Shown here: positions 41,105 through 50,209 of the stretch, in pieces
How positions within the stretch are numbered: position 1 is the first letter of the stretch
How the letters are laid out: the number at the start of each line of letters is the position of its first letter
Source: Streptomyces zagrosensis
GTDB lineage: Bacteria > Actinomycetota > Actinomycetes > Streptomycetales > Streptomycetaceae
NCBI RefSeq assembly: GCF_014203645.1
Contig: NZ_JACHJL010000013.1
Location: 202,654 to 266,653, forward strand
DNA: 64,000 nt
Reading direction: 5' to 3'
The notes under the pieces: generated by a model
What the model saw: the letters and a program-made list of their open reading frames with translations, nothing else
Told to the model about the DNA's origin: nothing
Databases searched by the model: none
Position numbers and translations under genes: made by a program

Positions 41105-43330
41105 TCAGGGAAACGGGTGCGGGGCAGGGTTGAACTGCTGAGGCGTCAGATCGCTGTCCCGCAGCCCGGCCTCGCGTAGCGCGGTGCGCAGCCGCGGCAT
41201 GCCCAGGGCACGTTGGCGGCGCCAGCCGAAGTCGATGGGCAGCAGCCCGGGCACGAGAACGCTGACGGTGGTGAGCCCGAGCGCGCGCTGCTCCGGCAAG
41301 GTCTGGTCCACGACGAGCACGTCGAATCCGGCAGCGGTGACCGCTGCCACACAGCGCTCCAGATCCTGTTGCAGGTCACCGGACGGCCCGGCCAGGTCTC
41401 CGTACTGGGCGGCCATCGAGTGTCCGCGCGGCCTGGGTGGAACGCGCTGCCCGGGGCGCGGGCGCGGGCCGACCAGGAATTGGGCGTGCTCGGCCATCTC
41501 GGGGATGCCGTAACACAGCGGATGGTCGTGCAACGCGGCGACCTGGTCGAAGTCATCGGCCATGGCCCGCAGTCGGGGTTCGTCCTGCTCGGTGCGGCGC
41601 TGGAGGTTGACGGCATCGGTGGCGATCTCGCACAGTGCGGCGCTGAGCGCGGCCTCCGGATCGAGCCCAGCGCCCGCGCCGAAGCACATGGTGCCAAGCC
41701 CCCAGTCGGGCCGTACCGCGACGGCGGTCACCACCGGAACCGGGAAGGACACCCGGGCATCGAAGAACCGCGCCTCGTAGCCGTACATCGCGAGCCGGTC
41801 CACCATGTGCCGGGTACGGGCCCGGGCGCTGGTGGCCGGGTCGATCTCGGGCAGTGCCGCCATCCCGTACCAGGCGAGCAGGAAGGCGTCCCGCTCGATG
41901 ACCTCAAGGAGACCGAAGTAGGCGGCCTCCTCCAAACTGCCGCCAGATGCACAACCGTTGGAGCTCTCCTGGACGAATCGGTTCTCCAGGCCGGGCGCGT
42001 GGTAGTACGTCAACACCTCGGGCACCAGGACGGGGCGGTGGTCGCGCAGCGAGTAGCCCCACACCCAGGGGATCACCCGGTCAGGTGAGAACGGTGTGAT
42101 CCTCGGGTTGTCCCGATAGAAGTCGTCGGAGTACAGGCCGCACTGCCGCGGGTCGAGCGCCTGCTCGGCCAGCTCGGTGAGGCTGCCGGTGACCTTGGTG
42201 ACCTTGCCGCGGGCGCGCATTCCGGCGTAGCGCTCCAGCCCCTCCAGGACCCCGACGCGCGCGCTGACCTCGAAGGAGTCTGCGTGCCCGCCCCAAAACG
42301 TTTCGCGCAGATACTCCCCCGAGCGCATCGAGAAGCAGCCAATGCTCGCGGACGTGGAAGTGGAGGAGACGTCGTAGACGACCGAGGGACCGAGCGCGCC
42401 GCAGATCGGGTTGGCGAAGGCCGCGACCGGCAGCCGGTAGGAGTCGATGGGACGCACCCGGAAGGTGCCGGGCGCGTGCTCGGGCGCCGGGGCGAGGGTG
42501 AGGGTGGCGGCCTGCGCCGAGTCCTCCTCACGCCGCCCGCACACCGGGCACTGCGGATCGGGCACCAGTGGATACCGGCGCACCTCAAGCGTTTCGAGAT
42601 CCACCAGGTAGATCGGCGCGAAGGGGCTGTCCCCCTCCGGCCGCTCGGGATGCGCGGCACCTTCCTGTCGCTCGGAGTGCGCAGCCCCCCTTTGCCGCTC
42701 GCAATGCATCGCCACCAGTGCCGCGATCGCGTCCGCGGCGAACGGCGTGGCGTACGGCGATGCTCCCGCCGCCCGGGTACCCGAACCCAGTTCCAGCGCG
42801 TCCCGCAGCGCCACCGAACGCACCGCCTGCCAGCGGCGGGCCAGGCACCTCGCGCAAGGCTGGTGTTGGGGACCATCGCCGTGGGGACCATCACCCTGGG
42901 GACCATCGCCGTGGGGGCCATCGCCGTGGGGGCCATCGCCGTGGGGGCCATCGCCGTGGGGGCCATCGCCGTGGGGGCCATCGGCCACGGGGCCGCCTCC
43001 GGCACCGTACGGGCCGCCGGCATCGTGCGCGCCGCCGGTTCCGTACGGGTCGCCGGGTACGCCGGAAGACCCGCGCCCGCTGCGGCCGTTCGGCGCCGGG
43101 AAGGGGCCGACGATCGCATGCTGCCCATAGAGGTGCACCGGAACGGCGGGCTCGCTCGGCGGCGGTGTGGGTGTAGTCACCGCGAACTCGTCACGCACCC
43201 CGAGCGCGCTCACCCGTACCGGGGGCGCGGCTGCGCCAAGCCCGCTGCGTACGTCGGCGCCGGGCGCGGCACGCACCAGCCGTTCCAAGGTCCGTGCGGA
43301 CACCTCCCAGGGCTGTGGCTCAGGCGTCAT
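41105..43330 (-). CDS. YcaO-type TOMM cyclodehydratase (paralogue 2)
   Basis: The 741-residue protein has Cys pairs CARC and CPVC in the N-terminal E1-like part and a YcaO domain with ESSNGCASGGSLEEAAYFGLLEVIERDAFLLAWYG, FGAGAGLDPEAALSAALCE and a C-terminal PHPFP. It is the same architecture as the YcaO at 29483-31753 with clearly diverged sequence, so the two may divide Cys from Ser/Thr substrates or act in order. The start ATG overlaps the leader-binding gene's stop by 11 bases. A 15-bp tandem repeat (42871-42985) encodes an Asp-Gly-Pro-His-Gly run before the first Cys pair. Confidence 0.91.
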   Translation of the reverse strand: MTPEPQPWEVSARTLERLVRAAPGADVRSGLGAAAPPVRVSALGVRDEFAVTTPTPPPSEPAVPVHLYGQHAIVGPFPAPNGRSGRGSSGVPGDPYGTGGAHDAGGPYGAGGGPVADGPHGDGPHGDGPHGDGPHGDGPHGDGPQGDGPHGDGPQHQPCARCLARRWQAVRSVALRDALELGSGTRAAGASPYATPFAADAIAALVAMHCERQRGAAHSERQEGAAHPERPEGDSPFAPIYLVDLETLEVRRYPLVPDPQCPVCGRREEDSAQAATLTLAPAPEHAPGTFRVRPIDSYRLPVAAFANPICGALGPSVVYDVSSTSTSASIGCFSMRSGEYLRETFWGGHADSFEVSARVGVLEGLERYAGMRARGKVTKVTGSLTELAEQALDPRQCGLYSDDFYRDNPRITPFSPDRVIPWVWGYSLRDHRPVLVPEVLTYYHAPGLENRFVQESSNGCASGGSLEEAAYFGLLEVIERDAFLLAWYGMAALPEIDPATSARARTRHMVDRLAMYGYEARFFDARVSFPVPVVTAVAVRPDWGLGTMCFGAGAGLDPEAALSAALCEIATDAVNLQRRTEQDEPRLRAMADDFDQVAALHDHPLCYGIPEMAEHAQFLVGPRPRPGQRVPPRPRGHSMAAQYGDLAGPSGDLQQDLERCVAAVTAAGFDVLVVDQTLPEQRALGLTTVSVLVPGLLPIDFGWRRQRALGMPRLRTALREAGLRDSDLTPQQFNPAPHPFP
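42871..42985. repeat. 15-bp tandem repeat inside YcaO paralogue 2
   Basis: Seven full units of GGCCATCGCCGTGGG (first three with GA in place of GG, one further variant) plus a partial eighth. They encode DGPHG repeats in frame. Confidence 0.9.
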
Positions 43331-45743
43331 GGCCCGCCCCTTCGGCGTTCGGGGTGCCGGGCTCGGTGGTGGCTGCCGTGTCGGCGCTGCCCGTACCGAC
43401 GGTGGCGTCCAGACCAGTGGTGAGCAGGACGCGAACCGTGGTGATGCCGCCCGCGGCCAGGTCGGCCGCGCCGGTGGGTACCGCGATCGCGTCTCGTCCT
43501 GCCGCTCGTAGCCGGTCCAGGACGGTGCTCCAGGTGGTGGCGGGCCGCTCGCCCGTCATACGGGCCGTCGCCGCGACCAGCGTGCCCGGGGCCAGGTCGC
43601 CGAGAAGCGGATCGCCGGTGTCCAACTGCGCGTCGGCGGGCAGCTCGCGCCGCAGCTGCACCTGTCCGAGGAGGTCGCGGATGGCGCTGCCGGCCGCCGT
43701 TCGCCACACCAGATCGGCGCCTACGGACCAGACCGGCACTCCGGTTCCCGGGTCCGTGGCACGGGCGAACAGGACGTGCGCCGATGAGTGCTCGCACTCA
43801 CCCAGGTCGAGCAGTTCAAGGCCCACGCCCAGGGTGTCGGCGGTGCGTACCAAGAAGGTCAGTTCCGGGTCGCCGTCGCCCAGGCCGATCAGCGAGACAC
43901 CGGTGAGCGATCCGCCGCGCAGGGCGCGTTGGAGTGCGTCGTGCGCCAGGGCGGACAGCAGGCCGCGCCCGGCGGCTTCGGCAACGCTGGCGCCCGCGCC
44001 GCAGCCGGCGCGCGTGGGCAAGAAGGCGCGGTCACGGTTGGCGGCACCGAAGGGGCGCACGGCCGCCGCCGGCACCCGCAGCGATTCCTTGGTGAGCAGC
44101 GATGTGCCGGCCACCCACTGCGCGCCGTCGCCGGTGGCATGGCCTGGAGCCAGGCCGCTGGCAAGGGCGAGCCGACCGGGCTCGACCGACGTTCCGGCTG
44201 CGGCGGCACCCTCCCCGGCGGCTGTGGTGTCTGGGGTGCCTGCGGTGTCTGCGGTGCCTGCGGTGCCTGCGGTGGGGCAGGGGATCACGTGCTCCGCGTA
44301 CACCTCGGCGGCGGCGTACAGGGCGCGGGTGCGGGCGCCGGCCACGTGGTGCACATCGAACGCGGAGACCTCTCGGCGCCCGCCGTGGCCAGTGGCCAGG
44401 CTGATAGTGGTGACCTTGAGTGGGGTCTGCGTGAGGTGTTCGTCAGCGAACGCGGTGAACACCCCGGCGTGCGGCTTGACCAACACCATCCGCGCGTTCA
44501 ACTCCTCGACCAGGGCGTCGGCGTCACGAGCGGTCTCCACGGTGGTGCCGACCGGCGTGGTCGGGCCGTTGGCGAGCCCGTCGCGCAGCGCCGTCGCGGC
44601 GTCAGAGGCGTCAGAGGCGTCAGTGGCGTCTTGGTGCGCGCAGCGCGGGCAGCCGGGATGCGGCAGCAGCGGCTCGGCGGCCACGTCGAGCGATTCCATG
44701 TCCTGGACGATGACCTGCCCTTCGGTCTCGGCGGGCAGCGCGCGGGTGGCGAGCCGGAACACCTCGTAGCCGAGCAGGTTGCCGAGCATCGCGGAGAGCG
44801 GCCGGCCGGGCTCGCGGCCCGCCGGAGACGGGTGGCCACCGCCGAGCGCGAGGGAGCGCCACAGGTCGGCGGCCTCGCCGGCATCGCCGTTGCCGCCGAG
44901 CCGCAGCACGGCGCAGTGCCAGCAGCCACTCGCGTCCCGCGCGGTGAGTGGCCCGACGACGGCGCGGCGGCCCAATGACCACACGGGTATCAGGCGTTTG
45001 CCTTCCGGCAGTGGGCTGCTGAGCAACTGGTGCATCCGGCGCGGCGCGTTGTGACCGCCGGTGACCAAGACGGTGTCGTAGTCCGCGAGTGCGGCCCAGT
45101 CCAGTTCCGCCCCGGGTGCGCCCGTGGCGGCGGCCGGAGTCGCCTTGCCGTCGAGCAGTTCGATACGGGCCGGGCAGCCTTCGTCGGCCAGTGTCTTGGC
45201 CTCGGCGATGACGTCGGCGAACTGGTTGCGCGGGGTGTCGGCACTGGCCAGCACGGCGACGGTGGCGCAGCCGTTACGGATCAGGCTGAGCGCGGCCCAG
45301 CGGGCTATGAGGTCGTCGCCGAGTATCGCGACCCGGGTGTCTCGAAAGCGCTGAAAGCGGGTCGCAGCGTCGTCTGCGTAGTGGTCGATGTAGTCGATCT
45401 GTGCGGCGAACCGGGTGGCCACGGCCTCGTCCACGGGGCTTTCCGCACGCTCGGACCCGGCCGGCACATCGCGTGCGAAGTCCCGTTCGTAGAGCGTCTT
45501 GACCAGTCCGGCGACCATGGCGCGCTGCTGGTCACCGAGGCTGGCGCAGAGGTCGGCTACCCGGTGCCTGCCGTCGAAGTAGGGGACGATGAGCGTGCTG
45601 AAGCGGTACGCGGACTTGGCGTTGAGATGGAAGCCTCCCTGGGCGTTGTGAAACAGCACCCCGTCCGGGGTCTCGGTGAAGAGCACATCGCGGCGGATGC
45701 GCGGCCGGGTCTGGGCGATCTCTTCATATGCTGCGGCAACCAT
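43320..45743 (-). CDS. TOMM precursor leader peptide-binding / E1-like cyclodehydratase partner
   Basis: The 807-residue protein has an N-terminal RRE-like winged helix (DVLFTETPDGVLFHNAQGGFHLNAKSAYRFSTLIVPYFDGRHRVADL), an E1-like Rossmann part (TRVAILGDDLIARWAALSLIRNG), and zinc Cys pairs (GCWHC and CPRC). This is the layout of the 'leader peptide-binding protein' that delivers precursor to YcaO. The C-terminal 300 residues resemble a YcaO-like remnant (NRDRAFLPTRAGCGAGASVAEAAGRGLLSALAHDALQRAL). AGGTGGGA lies before the ATG. It is the first gene of the eight-gene minus-strand run, so its promoter lies in 45744-46008, where no motif was recognised. Confidence 0.87.
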   Translation of the reverse strand: MVAAAYEEIAQTRPRIRRDVLFTETPDGVLFHNAQGGFHLNAKSAYRFSTLIVPYFDGRHRVADLCASLGDQQRAMVAGLVKTLYERDFARDVPAGSERAESPVDEAVATRFAAQIDYIDHYADDAATRFQRFRDTRVAILGDDLIARWAALSLIRNGCATVAVLASADTPRNQFADVIAEAKTLADEGCPARIELLDGKATPAAATGAPGAELDWAALADYDTVLVTGGHNAPRRMHQLLSSPLPEGKRLIPVWSLGRRAVVGPLTARDASGCWHCAVLRLGGNGDAGEAADLWRSLALGGGHPSPAGREPGRPLSAMLGNLLGYEVFRLATRALPAETEGQVIVQDMESLDVAAEPLLPHPGCPRCAHQDATDASDASDAATALRDGLANGPTTPVGTTVETARDADALVEELNARMVLVKPHAGVFTAFADEHLTQTPLKVTTISLATGHGGRREVSAFDVHHVAGARTRALYAAAEVYAEHVIPCPTAGTAGTADTAGTPDTTAAGEGAAAAGTSVEPGRLALASGLAPGHATGDGAQWVAGTSLLTKESLRVPAAAVRPFGAANRDRAFLPTRAGCGAGASVAEAAGRGLLSALAHDALQRALRGGSLTGVSLIGLGDGDPELTFLVRTADTLGVGLELLDLGECEHSSAHVLFARATDPGTGVPVWSVGADLVWRTAAGSAIRDLLGQVQLRRELPADAQLDTGDPLLGDLAPGTLVAATARMTGERPATTWSTVLDRLRAAGRDAIAVPTGAADLAAGGITTVRVLLTTGLDATVGTGSADTAATTEPGTPNAEGAGHDA

Positions 45744-46008
45744 GTCTGTCCCACCTGTGTCGAATGTGACGGTTCAGGGACCGCCACGGGGTCGGCGTGG
45801 AGCTGTGCGGTCAAGCGGCTGGCGGCGAGCGGGGCATGTGGCCGCTGCGGTCCACCGGGGGCGAGTGCGGTGCGGCAGCCGGGTGGTGGCTGCGCGGGTA
45901 GGGGACGTACGGGGTGTGGGCGTGCGCTGCGAGGCGTGCGCGGCGGTACGGGCGTACGCGACGTACTCCGGTCGTACGCGGGTACGCGAGACAGGCGCCG
46001 GGGTGGGC

Positions 46009-47925
46009 TCAGTGGGTGGGCACCGGCTCCCGCAGCCCGGCGCCCCCGCGGGCGAAGAGGCGGATCAGGTCGTGCATGCGGTAGCCATCGGGCGGCTCCT
46101 CCTCAAGGAGTCCTTCGTCGGCGAGCCGCTCCAGGGTGTCCTCGGCAGCCGCCAGCGGTACATCGAGCGCATCGACGCAGTCCGCGGCGCCGAACCGGTC
46201 GCCGGTGCTGTGCCCGAGCCGCATGAACGCCTCGGCGTCGCGCGGTTCCAGCCGGGTCAGCGCGCCGCGCAGTACGTCAGGCACCGACATCCGTGGATCG
46301 TCGGCCAGCGCGAGCCGGGCCAGCGGATCGCGGCGCAGCCAGTCGGCGCAGTCGGCGATGCGTAACGTGGGCCGCGTCAACAGCCGGGCAGCGACGATGC
46401 GCAGGGCGAGTGGAAAGTGACCGCAGGCGCGGGCCAACTCGCGTGCCGCGTCTGGTTCCCGCTCGGTGCGCTCCACGCCGATGACCGCGCTCAGCAGCCG
46501 CCGGGAGCCCTCCTCGGCGAAGGGCTGCACCCGGTGGGTCCAGCCGCCATGGGTGGCGAGCAACCCGGCCAAACCCCGACGACTGGTGATCACTGCCGCG
46601 CTGCCCGGGCTCGTGGGCAGCAGCGGCCTGGCCTGGTCGGCGGTGGTGACGTCGTCGAGGATGAGCAGCACCCGGCGGCCGGGGCCTATCCCGGGGACTC
46701 CGCCCACCGCCGCCGCCGCATCGGCGGCGGTGCGCGGTGTGCCGTCGCGGTCGTTCATCGACACCAGGGCGACGCCGTCCGGGAAGTCCTCTTGCACCAG
46801 GCGGGCGATGTGTCGGGCGAGGGCCGTTTTGCCGACCCCTGGCGCCCCGGAGAGCACCACGGTGCGGGGCCCGGTCTGGTCCGCGGTGAGCCGGGCGGCG
46901 ATCGACAGGCTCTCCGCGGTACGGCCGGTGAACCCGGGCGGGCCCAGGAAGTCGGGCGGGCCCGCGCCGGGCGCCAGTTCGGCGGTGGCGTTGCGGGCCT
47001 GCGGTGGCCGCGCGGGGGCGGTGATCGGGGAGAGGCCGGCGGCGGTCCCTGGTGGCAGGGCCGCCGGGGTGAGCTGCGCCGCGGGGAGTGCGCTGGGCTG
47101 CTGCTGGGCGAGCTGGCCGGTGGCCGGGGGCGATGGCGGCCCGAGCTGCGGGGCACGGCTGTCGGTCACCGCGGCCGGAGCCGGGCCGAGTTGATCACCG
47201 CGCAGTATGGCCAGCTCAAGGCGGCGTAGCGCGGGCCCGGGCTCGACGCCGAGTTCGTCCAGGAGATAGCCCTTGACGCGGCGGTACTCGGCCAGCGCTT
47301 CGGCCTGCCGCCCAGTTCGGTACAGGGCCTCGATGAGTTGCGCCCAAAACCGTTCATGGCCAGGGTGCGAGCGTGCGGCTCCCCACAGTTCGACCAGCAC
47401 CTCGCGACTGCGGCCAAGGGAGAGCTGGATGTCGCAGACCCGCTCAGTGGCGCGTAGCCGCTCTTCCGTGAGCCGGGGCACCTCGTCACGGTGCAGCGCG
47501 TCCGATGGCACATTGGCGAGTAGGGGCCCCTGCCAGAGCGCAAGAGCCTGCTTGAGCGCGGACAGTTCCGCCTCGGGATCGGGCTCGGCGGCGGCCTGAC
47601 TCAATAGCGCACGAAAGCGCAGTAAATCGAGAGTGGCGACGTCGGCAGGGATGCGATAGCCGCCGGGCACCGCCTCGATAGCGTTGTCAGCAATGCCGTA
47701 TTTGGCGAAAATCCGCCGCAACCGCAGTACGCAGGTATGTAGAGCCGCCTTTGCCGTCGCGGGCTGTTCCTCACCCCAGACGGCTCGCAGCAAAAAGCCC
47801 GTGGAGACAACGGTGTTGGGGTTGATCAACAGGGCGGCGAGCAGGATGGTCGGCTTGGACGGCTGAAGCACGACAATCTCGTCACCGTCCGTAATACTCA
47901 GTGGTCCAAGGAGCTGAAAGCGCAT
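46009..47925 (-). CDS. SARP-family regulator with NB-ARC ATPase domain (AfsR/RedD type)
   Basis: The 638-residue protein has an OmpR-like winged helix (MRFQLLGPLSITDGDEIVVL, then KAALHTCVLRLRRIF), a bacterial transcriptional activation domain (LLRFRALLSQAA through RTGRQAEALAEYRRVKGYLLDELGVEPGPALRRLELAILRGD), a Pro/Ala linker, and an NB-ARC ATPase (SGAPGVGKTALARHI, RRVLLILDDV). Such regulators activate adjacent antibiotic clusters. Codons 101 (47623-47625) and 521 (46363-46365) are TTA, so translation probably depends on the bldA tRNA. It is the likely activator of the RiPP genes. The ATG is set by the conserved N-terminus. Confidence 0.92.
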   Translation of the reverse strand: MRFQLLGPLSITDGDEIVVLQPSKPTILLAALLINPNTVVSTGFLLRAVWGEEQPATAKAALHTCVLRLRRIFAKYGIADNAIEAVPGGYRIPADVATLDLLRFRALLSQAAAEPDPEAELSALKQALALWQGPLLANVPSDALHRDEVPRLTEERLRATERVCDIQLSLGRSREVLVELWGAARSHPGHERFWAQLIEALYRTGRQAEALAEYRRVKGYLLDELGVEPGPALRRLELAILRGDQLGPAPAAVTDSRAPQLGPPSPPATGQLAQQQPSALPAAQLTPAALPPGTAAGLSPITAPARPPQARNATAELAPGAGPPDFLGPPGFTGRTAESLSIAARLTADQTGPRTVVLSGAPGVGKTALARHIARLVQEDFPDGVALVSMNDRDGTPRTAADAAAAVGGVPGIGPGRRVLLILDDVTTADQARPLLPTSPGSAAVITSRRGLAGLLATHGGWTHRVQPFAEEGSRRLLSAVIGVERTEREPDAARELARACGHFPLALRIVAARLLTRPTLRIADCADWLRRDPLARLALADDPRMSVPDVLRGALTRLEPRDAEAFMRLGHSTGDRFGAADCVDALDVPLAAAEDTLERLADEGLLEEEPPDGYRMHDLIRLFARGGAGLREPVPTH

Positions 47926-48654
47926 CCGCCTACGCCCCCGTACATCTGGCGCACGGCAGCGCGGAAGGCGCCAGTCCTCCCCTTTCCACAGTCGCTGGTT
48001 GGCGCGACATGTATCGCGCGGCAATGCCGAGTAGACCTTTAGTGAACATGAGATTCCCCCGAGCGATTCAGCCTTCACGCGCCGTAGAGAACGTGTAACT
48101 CGCCACGTCACGGCACCAATTGAAGCTCCCAGCAAGCTAGAACACGCCATCCTGCAAACGCAACACTTCGGCCGCGACGGAACGGCGCGGCCGTGATAGT
48201 GCATGCGGAGCTAGTGCGGTCATTTACAAGGGAGTTGGATGGCCGAGAGGGAAAGAGCGTAGTGACCGTCACGGGATCTGTTCACCAGGTGGACGGCGAT
48301 TTGTCTCCACTAGAGACGTTACCGGCCGAGCAGGCACGGTCATGCAATTTCGCGCCCAATGCCCAGCCGGCGCGGCGGTACGTCAATTCGTCGGCCAGCG
48401 AGTGCTCGGGCGCCCTTGGCTGCCGCGGTGCAGGATGGGGTGTGGTTGACCCCCTGTGGACGGAAAAGCGCTATTCCCGCTCCAGCGAAGGACGACGTCC
48501 AGGAATGGGCTTGCTTGCGAAGGGCTTTTTCGAAGTCCCGCCGCGCCGCCCCTGGGTTTGGTTTGGGCATGGCGGCGCCGCCAGGGCGTAAGCACCTGGC
48601 GGCGCCGCGGCAGGAGGCGCCAGTGGCGTCATCGACACACCGGCAACAGGCCCG
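47926..48654. other. 729-base intergenic region upstream of the SARP gene
   Basis: The region contains the SARP promoter and a terminator for the Pro-rich gene. It is less GC-rich than its neighbours around 47990-48370. No gene is supported. Confidence 0.4.
48572..48608 (-). terminator. Long GC hairpin after the Pro-rich gene
   Basis: GCGGCGCCGCCAGG (48572-48585) pairs perfectly with CCTGGCGGCGCCGC (48595-48608) around a nine-base loop, 46 bases downstream of the stop codon on the minus strand. Confidence 0.7.
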
Positions 48655-48897
48655 TCACGCCGGCTCGGGTTGGGGCGTTGGCTCGGGCGGCCCAGGCGTG
48701 GGGCCCGGGGCCGGGGTCGGGTCCGGCGGGAAGGGCGGCACCGGTCCTGGGCCCGGCCCCGGCTCGGGACCTGGCCCAGGACCTGGGCCCGGGCCGGGCG
48801 GCGGCGTGGGCGTCGGCGGGACCGGGTCCGGCGTGCCGGGTGGTACGGGCTCCGGATAAATGGGTGGCACCGTCATCGCTGTGACGTCGTACGCCAT
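48655..48897 (-). CDS. Small Pro/Gly-rich protein, possible peptide precursor
   Basis: The 80-residue protein has a short non-repetitive start (MAYDVTAMTVPPIYPEPVPP) and then runs of Pro-Gly and Pro-x-Pro to the end (E/Q/T/F only sparse). No signal peptide, Cys or transmembrane segment is present. Translation initiation is convincing: CCAGGAG precedes the ATG at ideal spacing and a strong terminator follows. It lies 138 bases downstream of the TenA-fold gene on the same strand. It could be a structural or adaptor protein or the precursor of an unusual modified peptide. I do not recognise it. Confidence 0.72.
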   Translation of the reverse strand: MAYDVTAMTVPPIYPEPVPPGTPDPVPPTPTPPPGPGPGPGPGPEPGPGPGPVPPFPPDPTPAPGPTPGPPEPTPQPEPA

Positions 48898-49035
48898 GAG
48901 AAAACTCCTGGGGTTCGCGTGCACGGACAATCCGCCCGTCACCGACCGGCTGCCCTTTCCTTCCTCATTTACTCCCACGCCGCAGCCCGGCGCGACACGA
49001 CGCCGGACGCGCCATGGCCTCGCCCGCCGCTTCCC

Positions 49036-49713
49036 TCAGCGAGCTGCCGGCGGGAGCGAAACGTCGGCGAGCGTGTTCCAGAACATCAGCTCGTAGCTGA
49101 GCACGAGCTGGCCGTATTGGTCCGCCGCGTCCGTGATGAGCCCACCGTCGAGGCCGGCCTGCACCGCCGAGAGCGCCCGCTCGCCGTCGCCCGCCACCGG
49201 TTGTGCGAAGAAGTCGAAGAAGCCGCACGCCTTGGCATCGAAACCGTAGTGCGTCCGTAGTCCGTGCGACATCGTCCCGCAGTAGTCACCCCAGGCCACA
49301 AAGTTGGCGACCAGGGCGAGCACCACATTGGCAGGCTCAGCGTTGAGGGCCAACCACGCCAAATACGCGGGATACGCCTGACACCCGGCGCGGGGGCGGT
49401 AGCCACGTACCGCGGCTTCGTCGAGACCGCAGGCGGCAGCCAGGCCGTGGAGCCGGGTCATGGCGATGTACTCGCCATCCGCCATCGCGGTGAAGAAGGT
49501 ACTGATGACGGGTTCGCCGGCGGCGCGCTGCGCCAGATGGAGGAAGGCGCGCCGATCGCTGTCGATGATGCGGTACTGCTCCAAAGCGAGGGTGGTGATG
49601 GCCTCAAGCGGCGCCTTCCCCGCCGCCACGAGCGGCACCAACCGGTTGGCGTCCGGCTCCGGCGTCAGCCGCCGCACCGCCGAGTCGAGCAGCTCCGCCG
49701 CAGTCACCGTCAT
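49036..49713 (-). CDS. TenA/PqqC-fold (heme-oxygenase-like) protein
   Basis: The 225-residue all-helical protein matches the TenA/THI-4/PqqC fold: LALEQYRIIDSDRRAFLHLAQRA, MADGEYIAMTRLHGLAAACGLDE, and ANFVAWGDYCGTMSHGLRTHYGF with YELMFWNTLADV at the end. TenA proteins cleave thiamine degradation products, while other members of this fold are diiron oxygenases or oxidases acting on amino acids and peptides. The usual thiaminase Cys is not placed obviously, and Glu/His residues could bind metal. GGAGGG precedes the ATG. The Pro-rich gene next to it may be its partner or substrate, which is inference. Confidence 0.78.
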   Translation of the reverse strand: MTVTAAELLDSAVRRLTPEPDANRLVPLVAAGKAPLEAITTLALEQYRIIDSDRRAFLHLAQRAAGEPVISTFFTAMADGEYIAMTRLHGLAAACGLDEAAVRGYRPRAGCQAYPAYLAWLALNAEPANVVLALVANFVAWGDYCGTMSHGLRTHYGFDAKACGFFDFFAQPVAGDGERALSAVQAGLDGGLITDAADQYGQLVLSYELMFWNTLADVSLPPAAR

Positions 49714-50209
49714 CGTGTCACCCTCCAATGGCTCGCCGTTCCCGCTCGGGGTCCTGGCCTGCGTATCGCGCCCACGCTCTCACGCGGGTGCCCACGGACG
49801 CCGAACGCAGCGCGCGGAGCGCGCACGAGATGCCGCCCACGGCTGAAACGAGGCCCTTTGGCCACCCCGTACAGCGCTGGGAGCGAGATCGCGGGGGTGG
49901 CGCCGGCTCGCTCAGCAGCCAACCTTCGGCCCACCGCCGTCAGCAGCCCTCCTTCGGGCCATCGCCTGGACGGATCACTGACCCGGCTCAAGCCCGAAGT
50001 CGCGCCCGGTGCCTTGCGCGACACGCCGCCCGACCGTGAACTTCGCTGGGAGCGGCGCCGCATGGTGCTGGGCGGCCCGCCAACCGCGCACGCGGCCTGT
50101 GCGCGCCTTTTGTTGGCTGGGATCACTGGCGCGCCCGCGCGGAAGGTCTGCACAAAATCTGTCGCATCCCATCCGCAACCAAGAGGTCATATGAGTAGTC
50201 ATATGAGGC
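49714..50209. promoter_or_regulatory. 496-base divergent intergenic region
   Basis: This lies between the TenA-fold gene and the L,D-transpeptidase gene. A direct repeat CATATGAG occurs at about 50189 and 50200 just before the latter. The longest frames here are Arg/Pro-rich and lack family signals. Confidence 0.35.

Noticed and set aside
42871..42985. Regular 15-bp repeats that might suggest a CRISPR array
   Set aside because: The units are directly adjacent with no spacers and lie in frame in a YcaO gene, so they are a coding minisatellite.
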